A DNA stretch of 64,000 bases from Bog-756 sp963710495 (GTDB lineage: Bacteria > Actinomycetota > Acidimicrobiia > Acidimicrobiales > RAAP-2): positions 496,001-560,000 of the forward strand of contig CAVQAI010000012.1 of NCBI GenBank assembly GCA_963710495.1, written 5' to 3'. Shown here in pieces: positions 27,941 through 35,793 of this stretch (positions are counted from its first letter, which is position 1; each line of letters begins with the position of its first letter). Made by a program: the position numbers and the translations under genes. The notes beneath the pieces are model-generated. The model did no database searches and had not been told where the DNA came from. It saw only the letters and a program-made list of their open reading frames with translations.

Positions 27941-28138
27941 ACCGAAGAGCCCTATCGGCGCAATGCTGCGCAGGCTCTCCCCGACACGGTACCCGGTCTG
28001 CCTCCAGCCGCTCACCTCGGCGTCCAAGAGGGGCGTTATCCACGGCACTGCCGGAATACCGGCATCCCTCAGACTGACGGAGAAGTAGTTGTCGAAGGCC
28101 GGCACGCAGCCGAAGACTCCCAGCAGTACCGGCGTCAT
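27896..28138 (-). CDS. Short protein truncated by the dispersed repeat
   Basis: The ORF encodes 80 aa starting MTPVLLGVFGCVPAFDNYF, which looks like genuine coding sequence, and its ATG overlaps the stop of the upstream SDR by four bases. The last 15 or so residues (RGSNIVPLVPKSGF) are simply the translation of repeat core 2 at 27918-27940, so the original C-terminus was probably lost when the repeat arrived. I cannot name the family. Confidence 0.5.
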   Translation of the reverse strand: MTPVLLGVFGCVPAFDNYFSVSLRDAGIPAVPWITPLLDAEVSGWRQTGYRVGESLRSIAPIGLFGRGSNIVPLVPKSGF

Positions 28139-29082
28139 TGGGCGATGAAGCGGTGGATGGCCTCGTTGGCGTGGTCCTGAAAGGACGTGTTGGCCAAGTC
28201 GGGGAAGATGTCCGTTTGGTCGACCATGGGACCCTTCAACTTGTCGGCTGCGCTGGCGTAGAACACGCCACTCGACAGGGTCGGGTCGGTGACTCCGTCG
28301 ACCAGTCGCTTCGCGCCCACGTCAAGCTCGTGGGAGATACCCAGATGAGGCATGACGTGTTTGGCCGCCATACGTAGTGGTAGCGCAAGGCCGTCGGGGG
28401 CTTGGGTGCCAGTGGTGTTGCCGGGGCTCACGGTGATGAAGCGGCGATTGGGGTATTGGCGGGCCAGGTAGGCCATCCACAGGGTCCCGATGTACTTGAC
28501 CTGCCCGAAGGCCAGGTTGGGTTCGAATTTTTTGCCGTCGAAGTAGCTGCCATCGATGGCGGTAGCGAGTTCATCGGAGGAGGTTGAGACGAAAGAAGGC
28601 TGCTTCATCTTTAACAATGCTGTGAAAAACCCAGACTTTGGAATTCCTCTGGCTGCTTCACTTCCGACAAAGACCGCAACCTCGCCAAGCCGGTTCTCGT
28701 TGAGGAGCCCATCAAGGAGAACTACGTGACCAAGAACGTTCGTTGCGAACAGGGTGGTGACACCGTCAGCCGTCAAGTTCATCAACTTCTTGTCGCCGAT
28801 TACACCAGCGTTCATGACCACCGCGTCGATGGATCCATCGATGGCCGCAAGGCCGGCGCGGACCGAAGCCATGTCGGCGACGTCCATGAGAATGATGTCG
28901 AAGATGTGCCGGTCGGTCGCGGCTTCGAGTTCGGCCTTTGCCTGTGTCGCCCGATCTTGGTTCCGACACGCCAAGTAGATCCGCTTGAACTCGGGACGTA
29001 ATGCCAGTTGCCGGGCCACCTCCTTGCCGATCCCGGCGTTGGCGCCCGTGATGAGTACCGACTTTCCTGGCACTGTGCTCAT
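28135..29082 (-). CDS. Short-chain dehydrogenase/reductase lacking the catalytic tyrosine
   Basis: The protein has 315 aa. VLITGANAGIGKEVARQLAL is the NAD(P) glycine motif and VVMNAGVIGD the NAG motif; Ser is present in VFVGSEAARG. The expected YxxxK reads F-G-Q-V-K (NLAFGQVKYIG), with TTC at the Tyr position, so the usual proton donor is missing. The type resembles the longer SDRs related to protochlorophyllide reductase and retinol dehydrogenases. It may be inactive, use another residue, or have a binding role. Start ATG 29082; coupled to the short gene downstream. Confidence 0.85.
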   Translation of the reverse strand: MSTVPGKSVLITGANAGIGKEVARQLALRPEFKRIYLACRNQDRATQAKAELEAATDRHIFDIILMDVADMASVRAGLAAIDGSIDAVVMNAGVIGDKKLMNLTADGVTTLFATNVLGHVVLLDGLLNENRLGEVAVFVGSEAARGIPKSGFFTALLKMKQPSFVSTSSDELATAIDGSYFDGKKFEPNLAFGQVKYIGTLWMAYLARQYPNRRFITVSPGNTTGTQAPDGLALPLRMAAKHVMPHLGISHELDVGAKRLVDGVTDPTLSSGVFYASAADKLKGPMVDQTDIFPDLANTSFQDHANEAIHRFIAQ

Positions 29083-29225
29083 TGGTATTTCCTCTCAGTT
29101 ACTGTGGGAATAGTGGGGCTGGACAGCCCTTGCCGGGTTGCGTCCGCCGGCGCTCCCGGGTTGCTAAAGACCTGTAGGGGGTCGACGAGCACGTGGGCAC
29201 CAGGTGGGATTTGGAGCCACCTCGA

Positions 29226-29519
29226 TCAGCTAGGCAGGCCGTCGAGCAAGCTGAAACGGGCATCCATCGCGACACTGCGGACATCAATCAGCTGCTGATA
29301 TTCAGGCGAGTTGTACCACTTGAGGGCCGTCTCACGGTCAGTAAACCGCACGAGTGCTCCTGAAGTGAGCGAGCCATCGCCGTGCAGGACTTCCCAGTTG
29401 CTGTTGGCGAGAGCCTCGCCTCCGTGCTCTTTGGCCGTCTGCCCAGCAATGGGGCCGTATTTCTCACGGTACATTTCCGGGTCCTTGACTGTGAATTCGA
29501 CAATTACGTATGCGCTCAT
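29226..29519 (-). CDS. DUF1330 family protein
   Basis: The protein has 97 aa. YVIVEFTVKDPEMYREKYGP is the typical DUF1330 start, and WEVLHGDGS, ALVRFTDRETALKWYNSPEYQ complete the ferredoxin-like alpha/beta fold of this dimeric family. Function is unknown; members often accompany SDRs and TetR regulators. It lies between two SDR genes on the same strand, with gaps of about 140 and 70 bases, so a shared transcript is possible. Confidence 0.88.
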   Translation of the reverse strand: MSAYVIVEFTVKDPEMYREKYGPIAGQTAKEHGGEALANSNWEVLHGDGSLTSGALVRFTDRETALKWYNSPEYQQLIDVRSVAMDARFSLLDGLPS

Positions 29520-29592
29520 GTTGATACTCCTTCGTAGATAGTTGTGATCTGTGTTCTAGGACTTCACTCGTAAACGTCGACGCCGACAGGCG

Positions 29593-30342
29593 TTACGTAG
29601 CTGATCGACCCCCGTCGACTGCAAGAGTGACGCCGTGGACGAAGCTGGCATCATCGCTGGCGAGAAAGACGATCGCCGCAGCAAGTTCCTCGGGCTCAGC
29701 TACGCGACCTGCTGGTGCTAGTGCTGCGAGCTGATTCACCATCTCCTCGGGGACTGCTTCCATCATCCGGGTGCGCGTCGGGCCGGGGGATACGGCGTTG
29801 ACCCGAACGCCACTCGGGCCGTATTCGGCTGCCCAAGCCTTGGTCAACAGTTCGAGGGCTGCCCGGCTGGCGCCATAGAGAGCCATGCCCGCCTGCCCAA
29901 AGCTGGCGACCATCGTGGAGATGCTGACGATCGAACCCCATCCGCGTTTGGCCATAGCTGGCGCCAGTGACGCGACCAGGAAGAACGGAATCTTGACGTT
30001 CAGTGCAAAGGTCTCGTCGAACTCTGCTTCGGAAGCTGCGTTGCTTGGTCCGAGCAAGGCGATGCCAGCGTTGTTGATGAGGATGTCGACGTGACCGTCG
30101 CCTGCCTCAGTGGCCCACTCGACCAGCTCCTGGGCTGATTGCAGATCGCTCAACGTCGTGAGCTTGAACGATGCGCGACCGCCGGTGCCTTCGATCTCGG
30201 CGACCACGTCCTTGGCTCGTTGTTCGTTGCGTCCGACTACCAGTACGTGAGCGCCACGGGCGGCCAAGGCGATGGCCGTCGCCTGGCCGATCCCGCTCGT
30301 CGAGCCCGTCACCAGAGCTGTCTTGTCCTTTAGGTCAGTCAT
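29593..30342 (-). CDS. Short-chain dehydrogenase/reductase (SDR)
   Basis: The protein has 249 aa from ATG 30342 (MTDLKDKTALVTGSTSGIG). Motifs: TGSTSGIG, NNAGIALLG, Ser in IVSISTMVAS, and the active site YGASR, where the usual lysine is arginine. VNAVSPGPTRTRM and the C-terminal GVTLAVDGGRSAT are classical. Likely a 3-oxoacyl reductase-type or alcohol dehydrogenase. It is divergent from the TetR gene at 30440, with a palindromic site between them, so it is probably the main target of that repressor. Confidence 0.9.
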   Translation of the reverse strand: MTDLKDKTALVTGSTSGIGQATAIALAARGAHVLVVGRNEQRAKDVVAEIEGTGGRASFKLTTLSDLQSAQELVEWATEAGDGHVDILINNAGIALLGPSNAASEAEFDETFALNVKIPFFLVASLAPAMAKRGWGSIVSISTMVASFGQAGMALYGASRAALELLTKAWAAEYGPSGVRVNAVSPGPTRTRMMEAVPEEMVNQLAALAPAGRVAEPEELAAAIVFLASDDASFVHGVTLAVDGGRSAT

Positions 30343-30386
30343 GCGATGTGTCGTCCTCTCGCTCCAAAATGGGTGGTGCAACTCAC

Positions 30387-30414
30387 TTTGACAGTCCGGG
30401 ACTGGGTTGTCAAA
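30387..30414. promoter_or_regulatory. Nested palindrome between SDR and TetR genes
   Basis: TTTGACA (30387-30393) and TGTCAAA (30408-30414) form an outer inverted repeat, and CAGTC-CGG-GACTG (30392-30404) an inner one. It lies 26 bases before the TetR ATG and 45 before the SDR start, as expected for a TetR operator controlling both. Confidence 0.65.
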
Positions 30415-30439
30415 CTCAGAATTCTGCTAACATTGGTGC

Positions 30440-31045
30440 ATGGTCAACGAGACGAGTGACCGGCCGAGGCTGACCCCTAAGGGAGCACGCACCCGGGCAC
30501 GAATAGTGGAGGAGGCCGCCGCCCTGATCCATGAGCGCGGGGTGGCAGACACCACCTTGGAAGACGTCAAGGTGGCGGCGGAAGTCAGCGGCTCTCAGAT
30601 GTACCACTACTTTCCCGACAAGAACGAACTCGTGCAGGCGGTCATCGACTACCAAGCCGAGACCATCGTCAATCGCCAGCGGCACGCGCTCAGCAGCGCG
30701 AACGGAGTCGAAGCCTGGCGGAACATGGTGATCACCGCAGCGAAGCGCACCAAAGCAAAGGGGGGCTGCCAACTTGGCTCGCTCGTTGGTCAACTCGCCG
30801 AGAGTGACCCCGAGGCCCGAGCGCTCATCGCGGCAGGGTTCGATCAGTGGGCAGCCGCCATCGGCGATGGACTCAGATCCCTTCATGCCGACGGGAAGCT
30901 CCCGTCGGACATCGACCCGGACGATCTCGCCACTACTTTGCTCGCCACGCTCCAAGGAGGACTTCTACTCGCGCAGGTGCAACGGAGTACCCGCCCGTTC
31001 GAGACTGCCGTAAATACCCTTCTTGCCCTTGCCATCGACAGATGA
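30440..31045 (+). CDS. TetR/AcrR family repressor
   Basis: The protein has 201 aa. The helix-turn-helix spans about residues 37-57: TTLEDVKVAAEVSGSQMYHYFPDKNELV, the YxxFxxKxxL pattern typical of TetR. The C-terminal ligand domain (GGCQLGSLVGQLAE, PDDLATTLLATLQGGLLLAQ) resembles the TetR_C regulators beside quinone or aldehyde-handling SDRs. ATG 30440. It probably senses a reactive small molecule and represses itself and the divergent SDR gene through the nested palindrome. Confidence 0.9.
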   Translation: MVNETSDRPRLTPKGARTRARIVEEAAALIHERGVADTTLEDVKVAAEVSGSQMYHYFPDKNELVQAVIDYQAETIVNRQRHALSSANGVEAWRNMVITAAKRTKAKGGCQLGSLVGQLAESDPEARALIAAGFDQWAAAIGDGLRSLHADGKLPSDIDPDDLATTLLATLQGGLLLAQVQRSTRPFETAVNTLLALAIDR

Positions 31046-31240
31046 ACCCAAACCGGGCTCATCACAGCCATCGCCGAAGTCGGCTCACGGCACTTGGACG
31101 ACGCACGTGCATCCACACGATGCGCTTGCAGACCCGCTGCCATTCGGGATGCAGGACACATCGCTGTGCCCAGTGGGTTGCTCCGGGCTGGCTTTCCGTG
31201 AGCTCATTCAGCCCACCCTGACTGCTCGTGCCTTTTGGAC

Positions 31241-31597
31241 GTGGACCGGCCTCGTCAAGATGAACGGAATTTCGTGACAGCTCCTCGCGTGGGGGAGACG
31301 TTCCACCTCGACCTCGACGGGACGGCAATTGCCGGCCGCTACATCGAAGTAGATCCCCCGCACCGCATGCTGCTGAGATGGGAGCGTCAAGGAACCGACA
31401 CCGCGACGCCGACACCTACATTCATTGAGATCACGCTCACGCCGACGAGTGACGGCACAAATGTGAGGGTGCAATTCTCCGGCCTAAGTGCGGAGGATGC
31501 CGCTTTCTATCCGCAACTCTGGGCGCGCCACCTTGACCGGATCGCAACTGCCTTGGCTGGCGAGAGCCTGACCCGCTCGACGGGACAGCCGATCTGA
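31241..31597 (+). CDS. SRPBCC/AHSA1-type protein, N-terminally short
   Basis: About 118 aa. PRVGETFHLDLDGTAIAGRY, EVDPPHRMLLRWER, IEITLTPTSDGTNVRVQFSG and WARHLDRIATALAG are the second and later strands and final helix of the AHSA1/START-like fold. The first strand and helix (about 40 residues, usually ending in a W-x-x-P motif) are missing, and the upstream bases do not supply them in any frame, so this is a 5'-truncated gene. GTG 31241 and TTG 31235 are the only usable starts. It follows the TetR gene by about 200 bases and ends 24 bases before repeat copy 2. Confidence 0.6.
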   Translation: MDRPRQDERNFVTAPRVGETFHLDLDGTAIAGRYIEVDPPHRMLLRWERQGTDTATPTPTFIEITLTPTSDGTNVRVQFSGLSAEDAAFYPQLWARHLDRIATALAGESLTRSTGQPI

Positions 31598-31621
31598 ATC
31601 GGACGTTCTCCCAGGTCAGGC

Positions 31622-31861
31622 AGGGGTTCGAACATCATCCTTTGTCTAGGTTCGGAAGTACCCGCGAAATACCGGCTCTGACCAGGGAAAACGTTGTCAT
31701 TCCGACAACGCCGTGGAGGTAATGGGACTATGTTCGAACCCCTCCTGGCCCGCTGACCTGGGGTGATGCGGCAGCAAAAGCGTGAACATGACCGAATTCA
31801 GGTTCTTCGGGGTTCACCGCAACGTCTGCAGGTGAAGTGATGGGACTATGTTCGAACCCCT
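31622..31861. repeat. Dispersed tRNA-like repeat, copy 2 (complete)
   Basis: In order: the inverted arm AGGGGTTCGAACATC (31622-31636), about 55 bases of spacer, the hairpin CGTTGTC-ATTCC-GACAACG (31692-31710), core 1 (31721-31743) and core 2 (31839-31861), 118 bases apart. The left arm and core 1 are inverted copies of each other. The hairpin plus GTTTTCC on the minus strand equals the tRNA-Ala terminator at 48192-48213. Confidence 0.88.
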
Positions 31862-32556
31862 GTCGGAGGTCCGCTTGCGTCAGACAATCCTGCCGACGAC
31901 CTGGGGCCTGAGCGGGTACCGAGCCGTCGGATTTCAGCTGGACTTGAGGACACAGCCCTGCGAGTGTTCACGATAGTTGCCTGCCCCACTCCGGCACATT
32001 GAGGATGGCGGTTTCCGGACTCAGTAGCGAACATTTGGGGACAGTCGTCGGACAGGCTGGATAGATGGCTCGAAGAACTAGTGCTCAGCTCGTCCAAGAT
32101 TTCAAGAGAGGCGTTGCAGCGGGCATCGGACTAACTGATCGCTGGTGACACCAACAGCCGGTCGAGTCAGCAGTGGCGGCAGTCCAGACTCGAGTGAGGT
32201 CGCTCGGTCCCTTCAGCAACGCATGGGTGTTTCTGCTTGACACGATGGCAACCGTCCCGGATGCTCCCCTGAGCACGGATTGCCGGGAATCTCCCGAGGG
32301 TTGCATTTTCGTGGGCTATCCACAAACCCCAATGTCCAACTCGGACGATGACTTCTCGATCGAGCGGCACTTTCCACGCTAAGGGGTCTCGAATTTCCAC
32401 GTTGTTTCCGACGCAACGAATTGTGGAAAGGACTCGCTCAACCGTGCCGGATAACTATTTGGCACCGACACCCCGTCATCGACTGACATGTCGTGCCATA
32501 GTTGCAGCGTTGCCAGGCGTTTCCAGGACGTCTCCGGGGGGAGGCTCGGGTGAACC
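31862..32556. other. Gene-free stretch with lower GC
   Basis: About 700 bases with no ORF that looks coding; the longest (32173-32382, plus strand) has no recognised features. By eye the GC content is lower than in the flanking core-like regions. It separates repeat copy 2 from the secreted BNR protein gene. Confidence 0.5.
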
Positions 32557-34035
32557 GTGAAGAGTGACCAACACCTCACAACACGCATCCGTGTGAGCAG
32601 ACCCGTGTCCGACGAAGTACGGAGGCAAATGCTTGCGGACCCAGTTTGGGTGAAGCGCCTACGACTTCACGACTGGATTCTGCGGTCATCGCTTGTTGTC
32701 GCGATCATCGTGACTACCCTCTGCGCGGTTCCCACTAGCGCCTCGGCCCAGAGCCCACCGTCTGTCACAGGCCAGCTGCAGTTGAACTTGTCTCGAAATG
32801 GCTCTTCGACGACCATGGGGGAGCCGGAGATAGCAGTCGACCCTCAGAACTCCAAGAAACTCTTCGTCGACTGGACCACCTTCCCGCACCCACTCGTAAT
32901 CAGCGGTGCGGGTGCGAACATCCCGAGACCATGCGGTGGCTTGGTCTCACTCAATGGTGGTGTGAATTGGCACATAGTTCAGGTGCCGACGAACCATGTC
33001 CGCTACACGAAGGGATGTGGAGATGCCGTGGCGGCCGCGGGCCCAGATGGCACCTTGTATGCGGGCGGGATCGGAGTCACCTTCACGGCGACCGGGGGAT
33101 CTGGTCCCTTCGGTCTGACGATTCATGGTCAGGACTACGTCACCAGCTCGGCGAACTGGGGTCAAACTTGGACTCGTCCCGTCGAGACCATGGGTTCGGA
33201 CGGGCAACGATTCGCAACGGGTGATCCTGTTGACACCTTCGACCGACCTTGGCTCGCGGTCGATCAGTCGACGGGCACCGTGTACGCCGCTGGTCACAAT
33301 CTCGCCGATCACGAGGGATGGGTCACGGCGTCCACCAACAAAGCGCGATCGTTCGGTGCGATCTTTCCGATCGACTCGCCGACTTACCCGAGCGAGGGTA
33401 TCAGTAGTTCGAACATCATCGCCGCTCATGGAGTGCTGGCGGAGGCGTACGCATCCTCGCAAGCGCCCGGTCACACCTGTCCGTGTCTCATATTCGAGAC
33501 GAGCACAGACCATGGTGCGACGTTCACACGCCGTATTGTTCCCACCGTCAATGGCTCAAGTTCTCCTGAGCCGTTCCTTGCGGCCGATCCGACGGTAAAG
33601 GGGCGCTTCGCGTTGACCGTCCTCGACTCGACCGGCACGGATAACCAAGTCTACCTGTCAGGGGACTCGGGTGCCACGTGGCAGGGACCTGCGATCGTCG
33701 GAGAGAACCCCCCGAACCCCCGCTTCAAACCCTGGATCACGTTTGGCACGTCGGGCAAGCTTGCACTCGTCTGGAGGACGCAATACGCCAACGGCGGGTA
33801 TGACGTCTGGTCGGCCCTCGGACATGTTGAAAGCAGCAACGGGGCCGTTTTCGGCGCGCCTATCCGAGTTAGCAGCGTTGCTGCGCCATATCCGTCGGGA
33901 TACGCCGCCGGAGACGACTTCTCCTGGATCATCACTGATGCGCACTACGCCCACGTTGGATGGGGTGACTCCAGAAATGGACCCGTTCAGCTTTGGTACG
34001 GACGTATTCCCCTTTCATCAACACCCAAGGGTTGA
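32557..34035 (+). CDS. Secreted BNR/Asp-box repeat protein (sialidase-like propeller)
   Basis: The protein has 492 aa. A hydrophobic signal segment (SSLVVAIIVTTLCAVPTSAS, then AQS) near residues 46-67 follows an unusually long charged N-terminus. At least four Asp-box-like motifs recur at propeller spacing: SLNGGVNW, SSANWGQTW, STDHGATF and SGDSGATW. Other family traits are DPQNSKKLFVDWT, DRPWLAVD and YAAGDDFSW. Such proteins are exo-sialidase-like beta-propellers, often without sialidase activity; no arginine triad can be confirmed. GTG 32557 is preceded by GGGGGGAGG (32535-32543). The gene has lower GC than the flanks, which suggests transfer. Confidence 0.8.
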   Translation: MKSDQHLTTRIRVSRPVSDEVRRQMLADPVWVKRLRLHDWILRSSLVVAIIVTTLCAVPTSASAQSPPSVTGQLQLNLSRNGSSTTMGEPEIAVDPQNSKKLFVDWTTFPHPLVISGAGANIPRPCGGLVSLNGGVNWHIVQVPTNHVRYTKGCGDAVAAAGPDGTLYAGGIGVTFTATGGSGPFGLTIHGQDYVTSSANWGQTWTRPVETMGSDGQRFATGDPVDTFDRPWLAVDQSTGTVYAAGHNLADHEGWVTASTNKARSFGAIFPIDSPTYPSEGISSSNIIAAHGVLAEAYASSQAPGHTCPCLIFETSTDHGATFTRRIVPTVNGSSSPEPFLAADPTVKGRFALTVLDSTGTDNQVYLSGDSGATWQGPAIVGENPPNPRFKPWITFGTSGKLALVWRTQYANGGYDVWSALGHVESSNGAVFGAPIRVSSVAAPYPSGYAAGDDFSWIITDAHYAHVGWGDSRNGPVQLWYGRIPLSSTPKG

Positions 34036-34166
34036 CGGCGCCTGCCTCTTCCTGCCCAGCAGGACTTCCTACTCGGATTGTCCGGATGACATTCTCGGCA
34101 CCCATAGGGGCAGCAGTTCACCTCTTCTAACTAAGGCGTAGTCCCCCGCAGCTGGGTTGGATCAAA

Positions 34167-34307
34167 GTGCCCCCTAACGACAGAGTCCACGCGCCAGTCC
34201 GAGCCATCGTCCTTTGTCAGATGGTCTTGGACCTGGTGCTCATTGGGATCGTCGTGAGACTGGTTACGTTCGCCGTCAAGGTTGGTCAGAAACCCCGCTC
34301 CGAGTAG
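34167..34307 (+). CDS. Possible 46-aa single-span membrane protein
   Basis: The GTG ORF encodes a hydrophobic helix, MVLDLVLIGIVVRLVTFAV, with a basic tail (KVGQKPRSE). It ends 21 bases before the next ORF, with a strong AGGAGG between them, as in a small operon. No family is recognised and the stretch is otherwise full of gene fragments, so this may be part of a remnant. Confidence 0.3.
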   Translation: MPPNDRVHAPVRAIVLCQMVLDLVLIGIVVRLVTFAVKVGQKPRSE

Positions 34308-34328
34308 AGGAGTCCAGGAGGTCACGCC

Positions 34329-34574
34329 ATGACCACGTCGAATGAAAGTGTTTCACCACCAGCCGAGTCCGCTGTGCCGGTCCATGGCCTACGAGGCAAG
34401 ACCAACAAGCTGATCACCCGCGCTCAGTTTGGGACTGCTTGGAAGCTCTATGGGCAGCTCAATGCGGCCGACTTCATGAACGGCGCCTTCCACGACCCTA
34501 GTGCCGCCGAACACTGCACGAAGGAAACCCACCTGCGCAGCCACGTCATCCACGACGATGCAAGGAGTGACTGA
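34329..34574 (+). CDS. Short ORF with strong ribosome site, probably 3'-truncated
   Basis: AGGAGG (34316-34321) lies seven bases before the ATG, strong evidence for a real start. The first 44 or so residues (MTTSNESVSPPAESAVPVHG onward to KLYGQL) look like coding sequence. Beyond about 34465 the ORF only reads the antisense of a VOC-protein fragment, so the original gene was cut by recombination. I do not recognise the family. Confidence 0.35.
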   Translation: MTTSNESVSPPAESAVPVHGLRGKTNKLITRAQFGTAWKLYGQLNAADFMNGAFHDPSAAEHCTKETHLRSHVIHDDARSD

Positions 34575-34622
34575 CCGGTAACCGGACCTGGGACCTTGCA
34601 AAGGCATGAGCAAGTCTCCCAC
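34460..34622 (-). pseudogene. Fragment of a VOC/glyoxalase-family gene
   Basis: The minus strand encodes SVTPCIVVDDVAAQVGFLRAVFGG followed by HEV, which is the N-terminal beta-alpha unit of PhnB-type vicinal-oxygen-chelate proteins. About 50 residues remain of the usual 120-150; after 34465 similarity stops and another coding fragment begins on the opposite strand. This is a decayed gene at a recombination junction. Confidence 0.6.
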
Positions 34623-34707
34623 CAGTCATCCACGCCCTGCGATGGTCGCTCAACCGGCGTTGTGGGATAGGTCGAATCGCTCCTCCTGTGCAGCCAGTTG
34701 CTCCGAC

Positions 34708-35178
34708 CTACTCTGCGCCCGCAGCGCGGCGTCGTGGACGGATCAGCCAGAGGAGCACGGCGAGGATCATGTTCGGCAGCTCATACATGGCCAGCCCGAC
34801 CTGGTTGTACTTGCCGGGGGTGATCTTGGTGCTAAACGACAGGTAGGAGGTCTCTCCTTCCGCGACCATGCCTCCCAGGCGGCAAAGGGAGAGGCCACTC
34901 AGCGCGAGGACGAAGAAACCGAGCGCTGAGTCACCGTGCCTCTCTCGCGCCGCTCCCACGAGCGCGGCGGTCCCGATCGCCATCTGGAGGCCGCCGTACA
35001 TCGCACGGACCTCGGTACGGGCGACGGGGCTTGACAGGTCGTACACCTCCATGCCTGGGATTACCTCGCCGGACCACGCCTTCGGTTTGATGAGGTTGAC
35101 GAGGCCCCAGGGGAGCCAAAACAGCGAGTTCGCCGCCAGGAACGCCTGGGTGAGTCTGCGGTGCCGTCTCGGGTTCAT
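34708..35178 (-). CDS. DUF4345 family membrane protein
   Basis: The protein has 156 aa. Four transmembrane helices are visible: FLAANSLFWLPWGLVNLIKP, MYGGLQMAIGTAALVGAA, ALGFFVLALSGLSLCRLGG and MYELPNMILAVLLWLI. The motif RTEVRAMYGGLQMAIG is characteristic of DUF4345. Function is unknown. Its ATG overlaps the stop of the TetR gene by four bases, so regulator and membrane protein are made together. Confidence 0.85.
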   Translation of the reverse strand: MNPRRHRRLTQAFLAANSLFWLPWGLVNLIKPKAWSGEVIPGMEVYDLSSPVARTEVRAMYGGLQMAIGTAALVGAARERHGDSALGFFVLALSGLSLCRLGGMVAEGETSYLSFSTKITPGKYNQVGLAMYELPNMILAVLLWLIRPRRRAAGAE

Positions 35179-35756
35179 GGGACCATCTCCAGAGGGGTCG
35201 CCACCGGTCTGCGCCGGTGGCGGGGCTTGGTTGCGTGTTTCAAGTCGAGACCGGCGGCGTGTCGCAGCTCGGCGTAGAACAACTTGGGGTCGTCGTCGGG
35301 GATCATGGCGTGACTCAGAGCAACTCGCGTGACCACCGAGGCCACGACGCGGCCGTCTGGGTCGGGGAAGTGCGGCAGGAGCCGATCACGCATGATCGGC
35401 ATCACTCGGGTCATCTGGTACACGACGTGCTCCGGCTCGACGTCCACGATCCGCCGCAGTGAGTAGGAGTGCTGGAACTCCACAATGAAGCGGAGGATGG
35501 CATCGAGACGGGCCTTGCCCTCGAGTCCGGCGACAGCAGCAGCGATCCCGGTGTCGTACCTCTGCTGCTCGTATACGCCGAAGGCTTCGAGCAGCGCCTC
35601 CTTCGACGGGAACCACCGGTACAGAGTCGGCCTTGAGACCCCGGCGGTCGCCGCCACGTCCGATAGCGACAACCGGCGGGTGCCCGAACGGGCCAGGACT
35701 TCAAGGGTCGCCTCCAGGATGCGCTCCCTGGTCGTCGCCGTGTCGAGCTGGGTCAC
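35175..35756 (-). CDS. TetR family regulator
   Basis: The protein has 193 aa. The DNA-binding part RRLSLSDVAATAGVSRPTLY continues into RWFPSKEALLEAF, a textbook TetR helix-turn-helix. The ligand domain has HFPDPDGRVVASVVTRVALS. It heads a two-gene unit with the DUF4345 protein and is divergent from the metal-dependent hydrolase gene at 35794. The 37-base gap holds an inverted repeat that could control both directions. Confidence 0.9.
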   Translation of the reverse strand: MTQLDTATTRERILEATLEVLARSGTRRLSLSDVAATAGVSRPTLYRWFPSKEALLEAFGVYEQQRYDTGIAAAVAGLEGKARLDAILRFIVEFQHSYSLRRIVDVEPEHVVYQMTRVMPIMRDRLLPHFPDPDGRVVASVVTRVALSHAMIPDDDPKLFYAELRHAAGLDLKHATKPRHRRRPVATPLEMVP

Positions 35757-35786
35757 GCTTTACACTTTTGCATAGAACTGTAACGC
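35757..35786. promoter_or_regulatory. Inverted repeat in the TetR/hydrolase divergent region
   Basis: GCTTTACA (35757-35764) and TGTAACGC (35779-35786) are inverted copies (7 of 8 matches) separated by 14 bases. The site fills the gap between the divergent starts at 35756 and 35794 and is the likely operator for this TetR. Confidence 0.55.
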
Positions 35787-35793
35787 TAGGTGC

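Noticed and set aside
31600..31743. Insertion sequence or full transposon
   Set aside because: The inverted arms enclose about 120 bases with no ORF and no clear target-site duplication; a non-autonomous element remains possible but is unproven.
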